Origin: Aricia agestis
Lineage: Eukaryota > Arthropoda > Insecta > Lepidoptera > Lycaenidae
Assembly: GCF_905147365.1 (NCBI RefSeq)
Contig: NC_056428.1
Span: 10,074,001-10,138,000 of the forward strand
Length of the DNA: 64,000 bases
Direction of reading: 5' to 3'
Shown: piece after piece, positions 21,523 to 33,215 of the stretch
Layout of the letters: each line of letters opens with the position of its first letter
Position numbering within the stretch: the stretch's first letter is position 1
Notes under the pieces: generated by a model
What the model saw: the letters and a program-made list of their open reading frames with translations, nothing else
Database searches by the model: none
What the model was told of the DNA's origin: nothing
Program-made: the position numbers and the translations under genes

Positions 21523-23936
21523 ATTTGGATTTGGTTAATTTAATGTTAATAACGGGTAATATTCCAAATTCATGGAAAACACAAAAGGTTATTCCCATTT
21601 TAAAACCTGGAAAACCTCCGTCTTCAGCTTCTTCCTATCGCCCAAGAAGTTTACACTTGCTATCGCCCCATAGTCTTATCATCAGTGTTATTAAAGATTG
21701 CAGAGCATCTCGTAAAGAACCGTCTGGAGTGGCATATTGAAAAATATAAACTTCTTGCCAAAAGTCAATATGGATTCCGTAAAGGAAAAGGTACTATAGA
21801 TAATTTAGCTCTTTTTATCACTGACGTTCGTATTGCTTTTTCAGAAAATAAATCAGTTTTAGCAGCTTTTTTGGACATAAACGCAGCATATGATAATGTA
21901 AGGATAGATATTCTCAAACGAAAGTTAGATTTATTAGGTGTTCCGGAAATCATAAGTAATTTTATTATAAACGTTTTATTGGAAAGATTTATTGCTCTGC
22001 CTTTACAAGATACAACGTCGACGGAGGTGCGGGTTGTTGATAAAGGGCTGCCCCAAGGCTCAGTGATAAGTCCTCCTCTGTATAATATTTATTCGTCAGA
22101 TATAGAGGATGTAGTGACTAGCGTGACTTCAGATTTGGAATCATATATGTTAACAGATATAGATGGTGAATTGTTTCTTCTGCAATACGCCGATGATTTA
22201 ACAATTTATGTAATAGATCAATCTATTGAAAGAGCCTCCATTAGACTGTCGCGAGCCCTAGCACGTGACACGTCTAAAGGTATGGTTAGATGAGAATGGA
22301 TTAGATCTTTCAGTTAAGAAGAGTTCCGCTGTACTTTTTACCCGTATGCGCTTTCCTCCTCCAGTGGTGGTAAAATATAATGGATTACAAATTCCAGTTG
22401 ACAAGGAGGTCAAATTTTTAGGCGTAATTTTAGATTCGAAACTTAATGGTAATGCCCATAATGAGTATATTGCGTCGAAGTGTGAACGTACGTTAAACAT
22501 AATTAGATGTTTATCTGGAGTGTGGTGGGGATCTCACCCGTTTAATCTAAAATTGCTGTATAACGCTTTAATAAGAAGTGTTTTAGACTATGGTACATTC
22601 CTTTTAGAACCTTGTAACGTAGCTGGTTTTAAACAGTTGGATAAGATACAGGCAAAATCTATGAGGATAATTTGTGGAGCCATGGCATCATCGCCAATAA
22701 ATGCATTGCAGGTAGAATGCGGTGAACCACCGCTCTATCTAAGGCGGCAATATCTGGCTGACAAGTTTTTTATTCGTTGTTTGCAATTTTCAAACCATCC
22801 CCTTATTCCGAAATTAAAAAAAACTGTTAGATTTAGTAAATAATAATCAATTTTGGTTGCACAAATCTCGCCCTTGCTTAGTTAATAGCTATATTCGTTA
22901 TTTGTCGCTTGATGCCCCTACACATAGATTACCTGTTTTCCCGCTTTTTAACTCATCCTTGGAATCCCTTGTTTTAAATCCTGATATCCGCTTTGACATA
23001 GGAATTAAAAAATCTGATAAATATTATGCAAAGCCTTTTTTTAATTATTTAACAACGAATAATTGGCATGGTTGGCATCACATTTACACGGATGCCTCTA
23101 AAATATCAGTAGATAATAATAATTGTGTTGGAGTAGGTATTTACCATCTCCAATACAATATAGTTCAAAAAGTTAAATTTCCTCCACAAACTTCAGTATT
23201 TACTGGTGAATGCTTTGGTCTTTTTAAAGCAGTTGACTACATATTACTAGCAAAGCTTAAAAACACTGTAATTTTTACTGACTCTTTGAGTGCCCTGCAA
23301 GCATTGAGTAGATTTACGTTTAGATCAAAATGTTTTCCCATAATCATACAAATCAGAAACCTTTTGCACAGGTGTATTGTCAGTAATTTGTCTGTTACAT
23401 TTGTTTGGATTCCAAGTCATTGCGGCATTCTTGGAAATGAGGAGGCAGATAGACTGGCCAAAGATGCGGTTTCTTGTGGAGATGTGTTTCCGTATGTGAA
23501 TTATTGTCACGACTTGCCGTCTCTTGCCAAGAACTTTCTCCAACTGGATTGGAGTAAGGACTGGGCAGTAAGTAGTCAAAGAAAAGGTGTTCATTATAAA
23601 TATATACAACCTGAGATTCAGTTTAAGCCTTGGTTCTTCAAAATAAAGCTATCAAAAAGTACAACTTCATCTATAATTAGAATGAGGTTGGGACATGTCA
23701 TCACACCGGCGCACTTAAAAAGAATTCGGATTCGCAACGATGATGCATGCGATTGCGGTTTGGAAGTGGGTGATTTAACTCATATTATTCTTTCCTGTCC
23801 TCTGTATGATCACTCCTGTCTATATGATAACCTCTCCTCTATATCTATACCCTTTCCGACTTCTGTTCCAATATTATTAAATTCATGTAATAAATTAGTT
23901 TATTCTTTTTATCTCAATATTTACGTCACAATTTAA
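21523..23936 (+). pseudogene. LINE ORF2, 3' part: reverse transcriptase and RNase H
   Basis: Resumes the interrupted ORF2. RT motifs include GNIPNSWKTQKVIPILKPG, SQYGFRKGKGT, FLDINAAYDNV, GLPQGSVISPPLYN and the catalytic YADDLTIY (about 22190). RNase H follows (YTDASKIS, FTDSLSALQAL, VWIPSHCGILGNEEADRLA), ending NIYVTI at 23936. Disruptions: a 25-base insertion near 21640-21665 that leaves two flanking TATCGCCC copies and shifts frame, a shift near 22270, and a shift with stops near 22835. Non-functional relic. Confidence 0.88.
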
Positions 23937-24074
23937 TAAATATTTAATATATTTTATTATGAAACTTTCTAACTAGATCCAAAATCCTAAATTCCGTACT
24001 TACTTTGTTTTTCCATCGCCTATTCCCTACCTTTGTTTATGGCAAAGTACACCCCAGTGTCAGTGCCAATTCCC

Positions 24075-24100
24075 AAAAAAAAAAAAAAAACCTAACCTTA
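24075..24100 (+). repeat. LINE poly-A tail and right target duplication
   Basis: A run of A from 24075 followed by AACCTAACCTTA (24089-24100, the first two A shared with the tail), matching 12415-12426. It marks the LINE's 3' boundary. Confidence 0.85.
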
Positions 24101-24320
24101 CTTTTTAGTTGTCAGTGTCAATGTGTCATGCCGTAAATCCTGATTAAAAAAGAAGAAGAAGAGATCCATGTGAAAAAATCGTAAAAATTTAAGAAATTAT
24201 TACAATACCGAATTTTATGCAATACAACAAAAAGGTTTTTTAAACAATAGGATCGAAATATTTTCGTTCATTCCTACTCAGATATTATATGCTAAAATAT
24301 AAACGCTTATAATTATTATT

Positions 24321-26835
24321 ATGGCATCAACTATTGTAACATGTTTCTTACGAAGGAATTTTATAATAAAAACGTAAGTACTAGTCTAAAGGACATGCAA
24401 TTTTCTGTACCATACATATATAAGTGAAAGTAATTTTATCTATTCGATCATTTTTCAGATTCGCCCTTAATAATAAAACGGTCCTGAAATCGTTTCCTCG
24501 TGGTTTCACGTTTGACAAAAAAGTTAATTTAGTGCTAAGTCGAAATATAAATTACCCCGTAGTATGTAATGAAACTTGGAAACGTTTTTACGCGATTCAA
24601 GCTGCCGAAGGCAAAAATAGTGATTTCTGCATTGATAACAAGGTTACAATAATTGGAAAAGATGTACCAGCCCCTATTACTGATATTGAAAAGAGTGAAT
24701 TTCCAGATTATGTAAAAGAATACTTGAAAAGTCAAGGATTTTCCGAACCCACAATTATTCAGGCCCAAGGATGGCCTGTAGCTCTATCTGGCCAAAACTT
24801 TGTTGGCATAGCACAAACAGGAACAGGAAAAACTCTGGCATACCTCATCCCTGCCCTAATACATCTAAAAACAACAGTCGGAAGAAAAGGAAGAGGACCC
24901 AGAGTGCTCATATTGGCCCCGACTAGAGAGCTAGCTAGACAAATTGAAGAAGTTGCTAAAGATTTTGAGAAAAAGATGAGTGTTCGTTGCTTATGCATTT
25001 ATGGTGGTGTAAGCAGAACACCGCAGGCTGAGAAGCTGCAAGCGGGTGTCGATATATTAATAGCGACTCCTGGAAGACTTAATGATTTTATTGACAGTAG
25101 AATCACAAACTTAAGTCGTTGCTCATATGTTGTGTTGGATGAAGCCGATAGAATGTTAGACATGGGATTTGAACCTCAAATAAGAAAGGCATTAGAGGGA
25201 GTTCCCTACGAGAGACAGATTCTTATGTTCTCAGCAACCTGGCCTAAAGAAGTTCAACACTTAGCTGAAGACTATCTCAGAGAATATGTGCAAGTAAATG
25301 TTGGCTCCACCGAGTTGTCTGCAAATCATAACATCCAGCAACATATCTATGTCTGTGATCAAACGGAAAAAATGGAAAAGTATAATGGATACAATATTAT
25401 TATGTGTTATTATAAACTTGGAATGTTAAATCCTCAAGTAATAAGATTTAACAATCCAAGCTTGCTTATTACTGGAGGAAGAATAATTCTATTTTTATTA
25501 AATTTAAATACAAGCTACTCTAAACAGGGCTTTGTTCCTTTTTGCTTTACTCAAAATTTATTATCATTTTGGTTAATTTTCAGATTCAAATCTATTATGC
25601 ACGATGTATGTGGCAGCAGTGCTGGAAAAATTCTAGTTTTCACAAATACTAAAAGATTTGTAGATACACTAACATTAACGCTGAAAAGGAATGGGTGGCG
25701 AGCTGATGGTATTCACGGAGACAAATCACAGCTGCAAAGAGACAATGTGATAAATAGATTTAAACAGGGGCGCTCAAACATACTTGTTGCTACAGATGTG
25801 GCTGCCCGAGGACTAGGTAATTTTATTTATTTTAATTCATTTCCCCTCCTTAATGAAAAGTGGCAAGAGTTCACACTCAAACACAATCTGATGCAGTGCT
25901 CATATTGTTAGAAAGCTACTAGAAATATATATCTTTTACCCATGGCTTTTTTAATGATTTTCAAATATTATGGAAAATGATGAAGCTAAAACCAGTCTAA
26001 GAAAGCCACTAAAATATTTTATATAAATTGTTTTAATATTTAAAAATGATATTCTTGCAGATGTCGATGGAGTTACACATGTAATTAACTATGATTTTCC
26101 AAATACATCCGAGGACTACATCCATCGTATCGGCAGAACTGGTCGGCAACAGAACAAGGGTGAATCACACACACTGCTAACAGAGGATGATGGAAGACAA
26201 GCTAAAAGTCTAATTGAAGTGCTGAAAGAAGCTAAACAGGTAATGATTATATTTCAAGTATAATTTATTTATATAGAGACAGATGGTTAAGAGTTTTAGA
26301 ATTTTATAATAGCCACTTGGGTGTGTCCCTGTCATGCTTAAGCGAAATTGTATTTTGTAATAACACATTGAAGAATACCTCAAAAAAATTGTAGTTAACA
26401 TGGATATGTATTGTGTCTCTGAAAACAAGACTATTTTCTGTCCCCCAAATTTTTTTTCCACACCTTAATATACAAAACAAAATGGCACAACTGTTTCCGC
26501 AAAAGTACTTAAAAAAAATACACAAGATTGACTTGTTAGAAGATTTGTCCCTCTTCTGGCTCTAAATGCTTTAACATTCAAGTTAATTCCTATTTTTCAT
26601 TTCATGCTGTTTTCATACATTCACATTTAATGCTGAAATATCAAATAATATTACATATTTCTAATATTTATTTCAGGAAATACCACAAGAACTACTAGAA
26701 TTAGCCAGATCCTATAATCAAGACAAAATGTTGGAGAGACAAACAAAACAAAAGTTTCATTCCAACAACAAATATAACAAGAGAAGTTGGAACCCGAATC
26801 AAAGATTCAATCGGTTTAGAGACAACAGATACTAG
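24321..26835 (+). CDS. p68-like DEAD-box RNA helicase paralogue, putative mitochondrial
   Basis: Five coding exons: 24321-24373, 24459-25379, 25584-25816, 26061-26239 and 26677-26835, all GT-AG, totalling exactly 515 codons (514 residues). Motifs: Q-motif region (GFSEPTIIQAQGWP), AQTGTGKT, PTRELA, DEAD, SAT, VATDVAARGLD and HRIGRTGR, all intact. Introns 2, 3 and 4 fall at the same places and phases as in Rm62, and exon 4 is 179 nt in both genes. The N-terminus differs: in place of the Gly-rich head it starts MASTIVTCFLRRNFIIKT, basic and free of acidic residues until residue 36, like a mitochondrial presequence. The C-terminus is short and Asn/Arg/Lys-rich without RGG repeats. Intron 2 (25380-25583) is 204 nt with no in-frame stop, so a continuous 495-codon reading passes through it; the Rm62 parallel favours splicing. 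Function beyond RNA helicase is inferred. Confidence 0.9.
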
Positions 26836-27097
26836 TACAATGTCTAGACAAAATATAAATTAGTTACAGGCATTAGCCAATATGTTAGCTGTTTACTTTA
26901 TAAGGGGCCTGTTATTATCTTTGAATAAGATAACACTCTTTTGTAGTGTAAAATTAGCCCGAAGTATGTAATTTATTACTAAAATATGTATTAAAACTAT
27001 TGTGATAGTGATAATATTATAATATAGGGGCAATTATCTGTAAGCTCGTACAGTGGCTGTCCTGACCTATTTTCTTAAAAAGTATTGTAATTATAAA
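26836..27097. other. 3' flank of the helicase paralogue
   Basis: AT-rich; the 3' UTR must lie here, but no canonical AATAAA at a convincing place was seen. No other feature. Confidence 0.35.
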
Positions 27098-27310
27098 ATA
27101 ATCGGCCAAGTTCGAGTTGGACTCGCGCACGAAGGGTTCCGTTATCCGTACTATTATATTAGAACAAAAATAGGAAAAAAATGTGTTTTTGTATAGGAGC
27201 AGAGACAGACACACGGACATCCAGACAGACAGACAGATGGACAGACAAATGGACAGACAGACGGACAGACAGACATCGAAGTCTTAGAAGTAGGGTCCCG
27301 TTTTTACCGT
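27098..27310 (+). repeat. Lepidopteran 'ATCGGCCAAG' repeat, copy 1 (short)
   Basis: Begins ATAATCGGCCAAGTTCGAG, followed by GGACTCGCGCACGAAGGGTT, a (GACA)n stretch (about 27205-27275) and 'gtagggtcccgtttttacc'. Related copies lie at 44476-44906, 45567-45742 (inverted) and 59026-59459. The family is widespread in Lepidoptera; this copy lacks the middle section seen in the others. Confidence 0.75.
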
Positions 27311-28417
27311 AAAATCACTCCTAATGAAACTTCAACATCGAAACTTTATAGGGCTTTTGTTTTCAGAATCATAACTGTTTAAAGTTTTTTTCTAGAAGCA
27401 ACAGAAACCCTAAAATACAGTCCCCTGGCTGTCCCCGTTACTGTATCCCCAATTACAAATGATATTTACGAAGAAGTTTATTAAAGTACATACTAAAGGC
27501 GGTTAATATTGCAAAGAAAAATGATAAAACTATAATAATTTTGTAAAACAAAGACTCACAGCCAATTTTATATATTTAGAAAACTCCTGTAAACTTTTTC
27601 CCCTGCCAAAAATGTAGATCCATTTTAAATAAAAACTATACCGTAAAATGGGGGGAATCGGGTCACTTTCCAAGCTCAACATTGATTTTTATTGACTTTA
27701 TCTTAAGATTAATAAGAAAACATTTTATCAATAGAGTTCCGGTGGTTCCCAGTTTTGTTTGCAATACATTACAATTTTAGTTTATTAAATAAAATAAACA
27801 AAAAGGTCCAAAAACTTACTAGACCCAATTCACCCACAGTCTGGGGTGAAAAGGGACGCATATGGGGTTAATAGACATTTTTGCTAGGGCTGCCACTTTC
27901 CTGATGTTTCCAAATAGGTACTACCTACTCAGGTAGGTACTTATATGAAATAATGTTTTTGGCATAGCTGTATAGGTATGAGGTATATATTATACAAGAA
28001 TTAGTACAAAATCAAACAACAGATCCAATCAAGCATTATCACATTATTATTATATTTTTATATAAATATTGAGTCACTCTTCTTCGTCGTCTTGTAACTC
28101 GTCTGGTGTTGCGACTTGCGTTCCTGATCTTTAAAATTCCCAATCCCTCACGCACTCAGCAAAACACAACGCATGCGTTGTTTCACGCTAGTTTTCTATG
28201 AGGTGATGGTATGTATCCAGGCCAGTAGGTATTTGTATGGGACCTGTACGAGCTTACATAGAAATGCCCTACAGTGAACTTTTCCGTTTTGTTTGATTTT
28301 AAATAAGTACCTTCTAAAATTTTTAATTTTCGAGATGAGAATAATTGATGCTTTGCCGCTTTTTTGGAAAAAAATTGCGAATATGTTACCATCACTGACA
28401 TCCAACAATGGAGGCCA
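27311..28417. other. Intergenic DNA with a SINE-like fragment
   Basis: Mostly AT-rich unassigned sequence. 28140-28210 resembles part of the repeat at 47293-47597 (CAAAACACAACGCATGCG, then TTTCACGC and TTTTCTATGAG). No gene is supported. Confidence 0.4.
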
Positions 28418-28425
28418 GTGCTTAC

Positions 28426-28751
28426 CATAAAGTTAATATACCTATGATATACCTAGCGGAATAGAGAAACAAAGGCCTGAGCAAGCGAGATGTCACTATC
28501 AGTAACACTGCGTGGTAAAATGAGACGTGTGACACATGTAAGTTGTAACATGACAGCAGCACTCTTATTTTGACGTCCAGTCGGTACGTGCCGCACGTTG
28601 ACAATTTAATCTAATAGAATTCATGTTCAATCATGTTTGTGTAAGTGTAATACGTACACACATTTTTCACACAGATGAAAACCAATTTCGGTTACGTTTG
28701 ACAGCTCGAGATTATTGCTCTATTCCGCTAGGAATATATATTAACTTTATG
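28426..28751. mobile_element. hAT-like MITE, 326 bp, 8-bp target duplication
   Basis: Ends CATAAAGTTAATATA and TATATTAACTTTATG are inverted repeats that continue through CCTAGCGGAATAGAG. The perfect 8-bp duplication GTGCTTAC flanks it (28418-28425 and 28752-28759). CA...TG ends and 8-bp duplication indicate hAT. No coding capacity. Confidence 0.85.
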
Positions 28752-28786
28752 GTGCTTACCATGGTGATCATAAATCATGACGTGAC

Positions 28787-28845
28787 CACAGTATAGCAAT
28801 ATTAGTCCCTAGGGATATGTCATATTGCTATACTGTGACGTGACT
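28787..28845. repeat. Short inverted repeat
   Basis: CACAGTATAGCAATAT and its exact complement ATATTGCTATACTGTG are separated by about 27 bases; weaker pairing extends outward through ACGTGAC to TTACCAT. Confidence 0.6.
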
Positions 28846-29027
28846 GTTACTATGGTAATATCACATCTGTCAATGTTGTTTTGAAAACGATAATCAAATT
28901 AGAAATTTAAAATCAAAGAGAATATTATAATCACTGCTTAAAATGTGATGCCAATAGTAGTAAAACAGACCATAAAATTTACAAGACTTTAGAAGATTTC
29001 AAAACATTGCTGCATTGGTGCTTTATT

Positions 29028-32000
29028 ATGGCGCTACCGCCAGAAATAGAAACGAGTACAGACACGAGGTCTGTTCTTCACATAGTCGAGGAAAACTTTA
29101 TAAAACTTGGTTTGGTAGGTACCTACTCTATCTCAGGCTTAACTTTTATGTAGAAATTTGTGTCGTCTTTACTATTTGCTCAACTCAGTACTCTATTCAT
29201 TACTATAACTTCAGTTTCTAACTGCCGCGGCCGCTCAGAGACCTTCTGAGAATAAAGTACAAAATAGAGATACCGTAATTCAGCATTACATGCGTTACGT
29301 GCTGCCATGCACGCATGATCGTTTATTGTATTGATTGATATGAATGACATGCAAACTACGTATGTAGAGGGAACTGGGGACAATCCCTGTGGGACACACG
29401 GTCGGGCCCGGATCTACGTTTTAAAAAGGGGGGAGCAGAATCCCAATTTGCCGCCCTCCAAGCAAAAATGTGCGTTTTCAATTGGTACTTAAATAAAATT
29501 CTATGATTGCCCCGAGACAAGGGGCGCCTCCAAGTCTTTTAACAACAGATATAATTCTGCGAAACAACGTTGACGGGGTAGCGTGGTGGGCCACGCAGGT
29601 GGCCTCCGGCCGCCCCCCAATCTTTGCCGCCCGGGGCAAGTGCACCCTCTCGCCCCCCCCTAGATCCGGCCCTGCACACGGTACACTCAATTTACGGAAA
29701 TTCTACCAAAGCTATGCTTATTAATGCTAGCAACACTTTTTGTCAAACATCCAAAATTATCCAAACTCACAGAACACGTCATATACCTACTTACTTCCAA
29801 ACTACAGAAAACGTACGCGGAACGCATGTTGTACGCTGGCGAGCATACACTGCCCAAAGAGGAGTTGATCGAACATTTCAAGGCCACGATACTTGATGTG
29901 AACTCTGGGTACTGCGACATCCCCGTGCGAGGCCTACTGCTGGTGTACGATAGATACTTTGTACATGTCATTGAGGTACTAAGTTGCTAAAGTATGGTAG
30001 CAGGGCGTATAGACATTCTTACAACGACCCATATCGCAGAGCACGTAGAATATTCATTTATTGTCGTCTCTTTCACTAGCAAATGCACACAATATATTAT
30101 ATACTTAATATTGCTATTGCGTATTCACGGGTAAGTACACCTAGAATATCGTTTATTGGAATGATATTCTAGGTTTAATAAAATCGCTATAGCGTTCATT
30201 CAATAGCGATTTTTTTGGGAGGGCTTTATGATCTCTTACTTAACTGTTGTAGTCTGTACTCCGGGGGTAAAATCTTAGGCGTTCAGACTTACGGTTTGTA
30301 CTTGGTTCCTGTCGACTCATTTGATTCTGATGATGTTTCTATGACATAGGGATCTGAAGATACCATACACAGACACTTAAGGTTTCTGTTCAGTCATGAA
30401 GTGAAGTGGATAGAGAAAAACAAAGAGAAAGTTGAACACGCTGCATATATTCAGCGCCTAGCTACGCCTGAAAATAGTTCACAGGCGCAAGAAGAAACAG
30501 ACTGGAATATGTTTAGAAGATTAAAATTGCTGATGGTCTACCATTCAATAAAAACGGTTAGTAGGTACTCAGAATGTAGAAGTAAGCAAGTTTTATGCGA
30601 ATACTTTTTAAGCCACTGTATTTTAAACTATAAGCATGAGTGATAAAACACTTCTAGGCTAAAGAACTATATAGCATTAATCATACGAGGACAGTCTTAA
30701 ACGTCAATGGCTTAGAAAATGAAAAGTTGGCAGGGCATATGCCGCGTCAGCCACATCCTATGGCCCGAAGGGTTCCTTCCCGCCTTCTTTATGTAGACAC
30801 CTAAAACTATCTGACTACAGGAAAGTCTGAATTAAATTTTCGTTACCAACAGTTGTTTTTCAAAGACTGGTATGCGGTAATGGCAGATCCGCCGACGCTT
30901 ATCTCCAAATTGGAGGTCAATGGCCCACTGTCTGAACACATGGAGCAGCTGCGTGTTTGCCTGGACAAGCTGCACCGGCTGGGTGAAATCACACGGTATC
31001 ATGATAAGGTAAGAGCACGGTCATTCGCATCAGTCACCAGTCGCGATAAGCAAATTTTGGCGCAACGGAGTTGCGGGCATCATCTTGTATTAAATATTAT
31101 GTTAAAGGCTCTTAACACTAGCCCCAACTGTCAAAACGCTAGCCCCGCCTACACACACCGCTATCCTGAATCCTCCAATCGTGATACAGTGATTCCATGA
31201 ATCGTGCTCCCGGGCAATGGGCTTTACGCTGCAGAGCTAATAGTGAACAATATCGTGTAACAACGGTTCCCGCATTATAGCACGAAAGTAAACGTCGTAG
31301 GTAGGTCCCAACTCCCAAAACTTTTTTGATGATTACTTAAAAACTAAATTCATTACTAATATTTCCTTTAGCTATTATTTTATGAAGTGTGTGATTGTAG
31401 TAGTGAAAGTTATATAATGATAGTAACTCAATAAGTGTACCTAACAGATATTTGTTGAAAAGCCCAGAAAGATTCATAATTTCGAAAAATAAAACTATCT
31501 AGTAAAAATAAGTGAATCGTGTTTTTTGGTTAGCCAAATATCAGATAAATATACAATGATTAAATAAATCTTAATTTCATTTGAGTCAATCGTCTTCCGG
31601 GACCGTAATACTTATTATTAGAAAACACAGCAACATTTGACAGCCAGCTCTTAACATCGTTGCGTTGATGGCGTTGATGCTGCGGCTACGCTCCCCTATG
31701 CCAAAACTTACCAATGTGGTAATTCGCGAACGAACCGTAAATTTTTCTGAAATAATAACTATCCTGTTGTGTGTATCCTGTGTGCAAGATCGGTTCAGCG
31801 GTTTGGACGTGAAGAGGTATTAGACAGACAGACAGATACACTCGCGCATTTATAATATTAGTATGGATGTCACATAGATGCGGTATTTTACCGGAATGAC
31901 CAGCAGATGATGAAAGCACTCGTTGCGCCGTCGCCGTCTTCGGTCTTGTAAGTATTGTGTTGTGGACTGTGGTGCATCGCCATTCGCCACTACACAACGC

Positions 32001-33215
32001 AGATGTTCCTTGTTCGCAACGCAACGGAGCAAAGTTACTCTGCCATAAGTGTGGTTTTACGCTGACGCTTTTGATAGCGCGGTTTGTAAGTTTCGTAGAC
32101 AATAATCTTCTGGCTGTTTGTCTGTTTGCACAATGGCGTCACAATCACGAAAAAATGATAGAGTTTCAAGATGTGTGAGACAGAATATCTGCCAGTCACT
32201 TTTTACAGTATATCTGCCAGCCACTTTTTGCAGTTCGTGCCGTCAGTGTACAAATAACCCTACACTATCTGTTGGATCACTATTAGCTAAGGGCATGTTT
32301 CACCACTTTCTGATAAGTGCCGCATAGGTTATCCACCACTTAACTTAACAGATAGAGTATGGAGAATCTGTCAAAAAAGTTGTGGATAGCCTATACGGCG
32401 GTTTATCAGGAAGTGGTGAAACAGGCCCTAAGTAAGGGTGTTTGCATTTCAAAGATCTTCCAACACTTACTTGGTCTTCCAGCTTACTCTCGAAGTACTA
32501 TTAGCAGCAGATCCAAAGATGGAATCCCTGCCAGAAGTGGATCTATTAGATTACCTTTTGGCATCACCGCACCTACTAGATCTTCGGGCTGTAGCCCGCA
32601 TGCATCGTCGAGTCGATCATTACACGTTTTATTTTGGTAAGCAATTTACTAATAAATTGGTGAAACAATTTTAGTATTTTCATGTTGTTTTATTACAAGT
32701 TTATAATGTTACGTAATATACAGAATATTAATTGATATTGTAAACATAACAATCTCACACCAGTTTCAGTGACGGTCGCTGCTTTCATTGAAACCAGGCT
32801 ACCTGCGCAGTAGTTATTTTATAGTGCCCAAGCGTATAAATAAAAGAGCGAGTGCTCTTGTATATGTATTGCGCAAATATTTAGGCACTATTATAACACT
32901 CCTGCGTACGTGGCCTGGTGGCTGGTGCCTTTGAAAGGCAAGTGTACATATAATACAAAGTACACTTGCTTTCAAGGGCTTTTTATGTAATGCCTAGTAA
33001 GGCATTAAATAAAAGCTTTTTTGCCTTTTTATAAAATACTTTAACAATTTTCAGAAAAAGTTTGGCCTCTGCCGACCCAATACACACCTCGTCTACTCTA
33101 CAAGCTCAAAATAGACGACACATTTGTTGAACCGTTGCCATTGATGTCCTGGGAGATTACCAAAGAGACTGTAGAAGAAGAAGAGAGAGAAGGAATGAGC
33201 ACTGCTAGTGATTAA
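29028..33215 (+). CDS. TEX47-like protein (BLUF-like fold), six exons
   Basis: Inferred exons 29028-29114, 29712-29975, 30350-30556, 30853-31008, 32483-32636 and 33055-33215 sum to exactly 343 codons (342 residues), starting MALPPEIETSTDTRSVLHIV. The diagnostic segment is RGLLLVYDRYFVHVIEGSED (end of exon 2 into exon 3), matching the G-L-L-Y-x-F-x-x-x-x-EG core of BLUF-type folds and of testis-expressed protein 47. The BLUF flavin-contact glutamine is a histidine here (FVHVIEG), so flavin photochemistry is unlikely. The C-terminus is acidic (ETVEEEEREGMSTASD). Exon 1 and the start of exon 2 are the weakest parts; intron 1 holds a hAT-like MITE and intron 4 a PIF/Harbinger-like MITE and a LINE remnant. 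Its neighbours are flagellar-type genes, consistent with a testis role. Family assignment is by recognition. Confidence 0.72.
29403..29674. mobile_element. hAT-like MITE in intron 1 of the TEX47-like gene
   Basis: 272 bp, ends CGGGCCCGGATCTACG / CTAGATCCGGCCCTG (near-complementary), flanked by the 8-bp direct repeat CACACGGT (29395-29402 and 29675-29682). The interior is GC-rich with 'gccgcccgggg' motifs. It ends only 37 bp before the inferred exon 2. Confidence 0.85.
31698..31866 (+). repeat. LINE 3' remnant in intron 4 of the TEX47-like gene
   Basis: 'ggttcagcggtttggacgtg', then (GACA)3 and 'catttataatattagtatgg', the standard tail of arthropod RTE/CR1-type LINE remnants. Confidence 0.5.
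32291..32428. mobile_element. PIF/Harbinger-like MITE, 138 bp
   Basis: GGGCATGTTTCACCACTT at the left mirrors AAGTGGTGAAACAGGCCC at the right, and the complementarity runs almost the full arm length. The 3-bp duplication TAA (32288-32290 and 32429-32431) and GGGC ends are PIF/Harbinger features. It lies in intron 4 of the TEX47-like gene. Confidence 0.78.
32793..32919. repeat. Imperfect foldback repeat in intron 5 of the TEX47-like gene
   Basis: ACCAGGCTACCTGCGCAG and its diverged complement ending GTACGTGGCCTGGT, with inner ATAGTGCC / GGCACTAT pairing. No clear target duplication. Confidence 0.5.

Larger units (their letters stand above)
12427..24088 (+). mobile_element. Full-length decayed LINE (APE-RT-RNase H type), interrupted by an LTR retrotransposon
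   Basis: A non-LTR retrotransposon bounded by a 12-bp target duplication and ending in a run of about 16 A. Without the nested insertion (15483-21526) it is about 5.6 kb. Order: T-rich 5' UTR, ORF1 with three zinc knuckles, ORF2 with apurinic endonuclease, reverse transcriptase and RNase H, short 3' UTR, poly-A. The RNase H domain points to the I/R1-like part of the insect LINEs; the exact clade is not settled. It has several frameshifts in both ORFs and cannot be autonomous. It sits between two p68 helicase paralogues. Confidence 0.9.
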
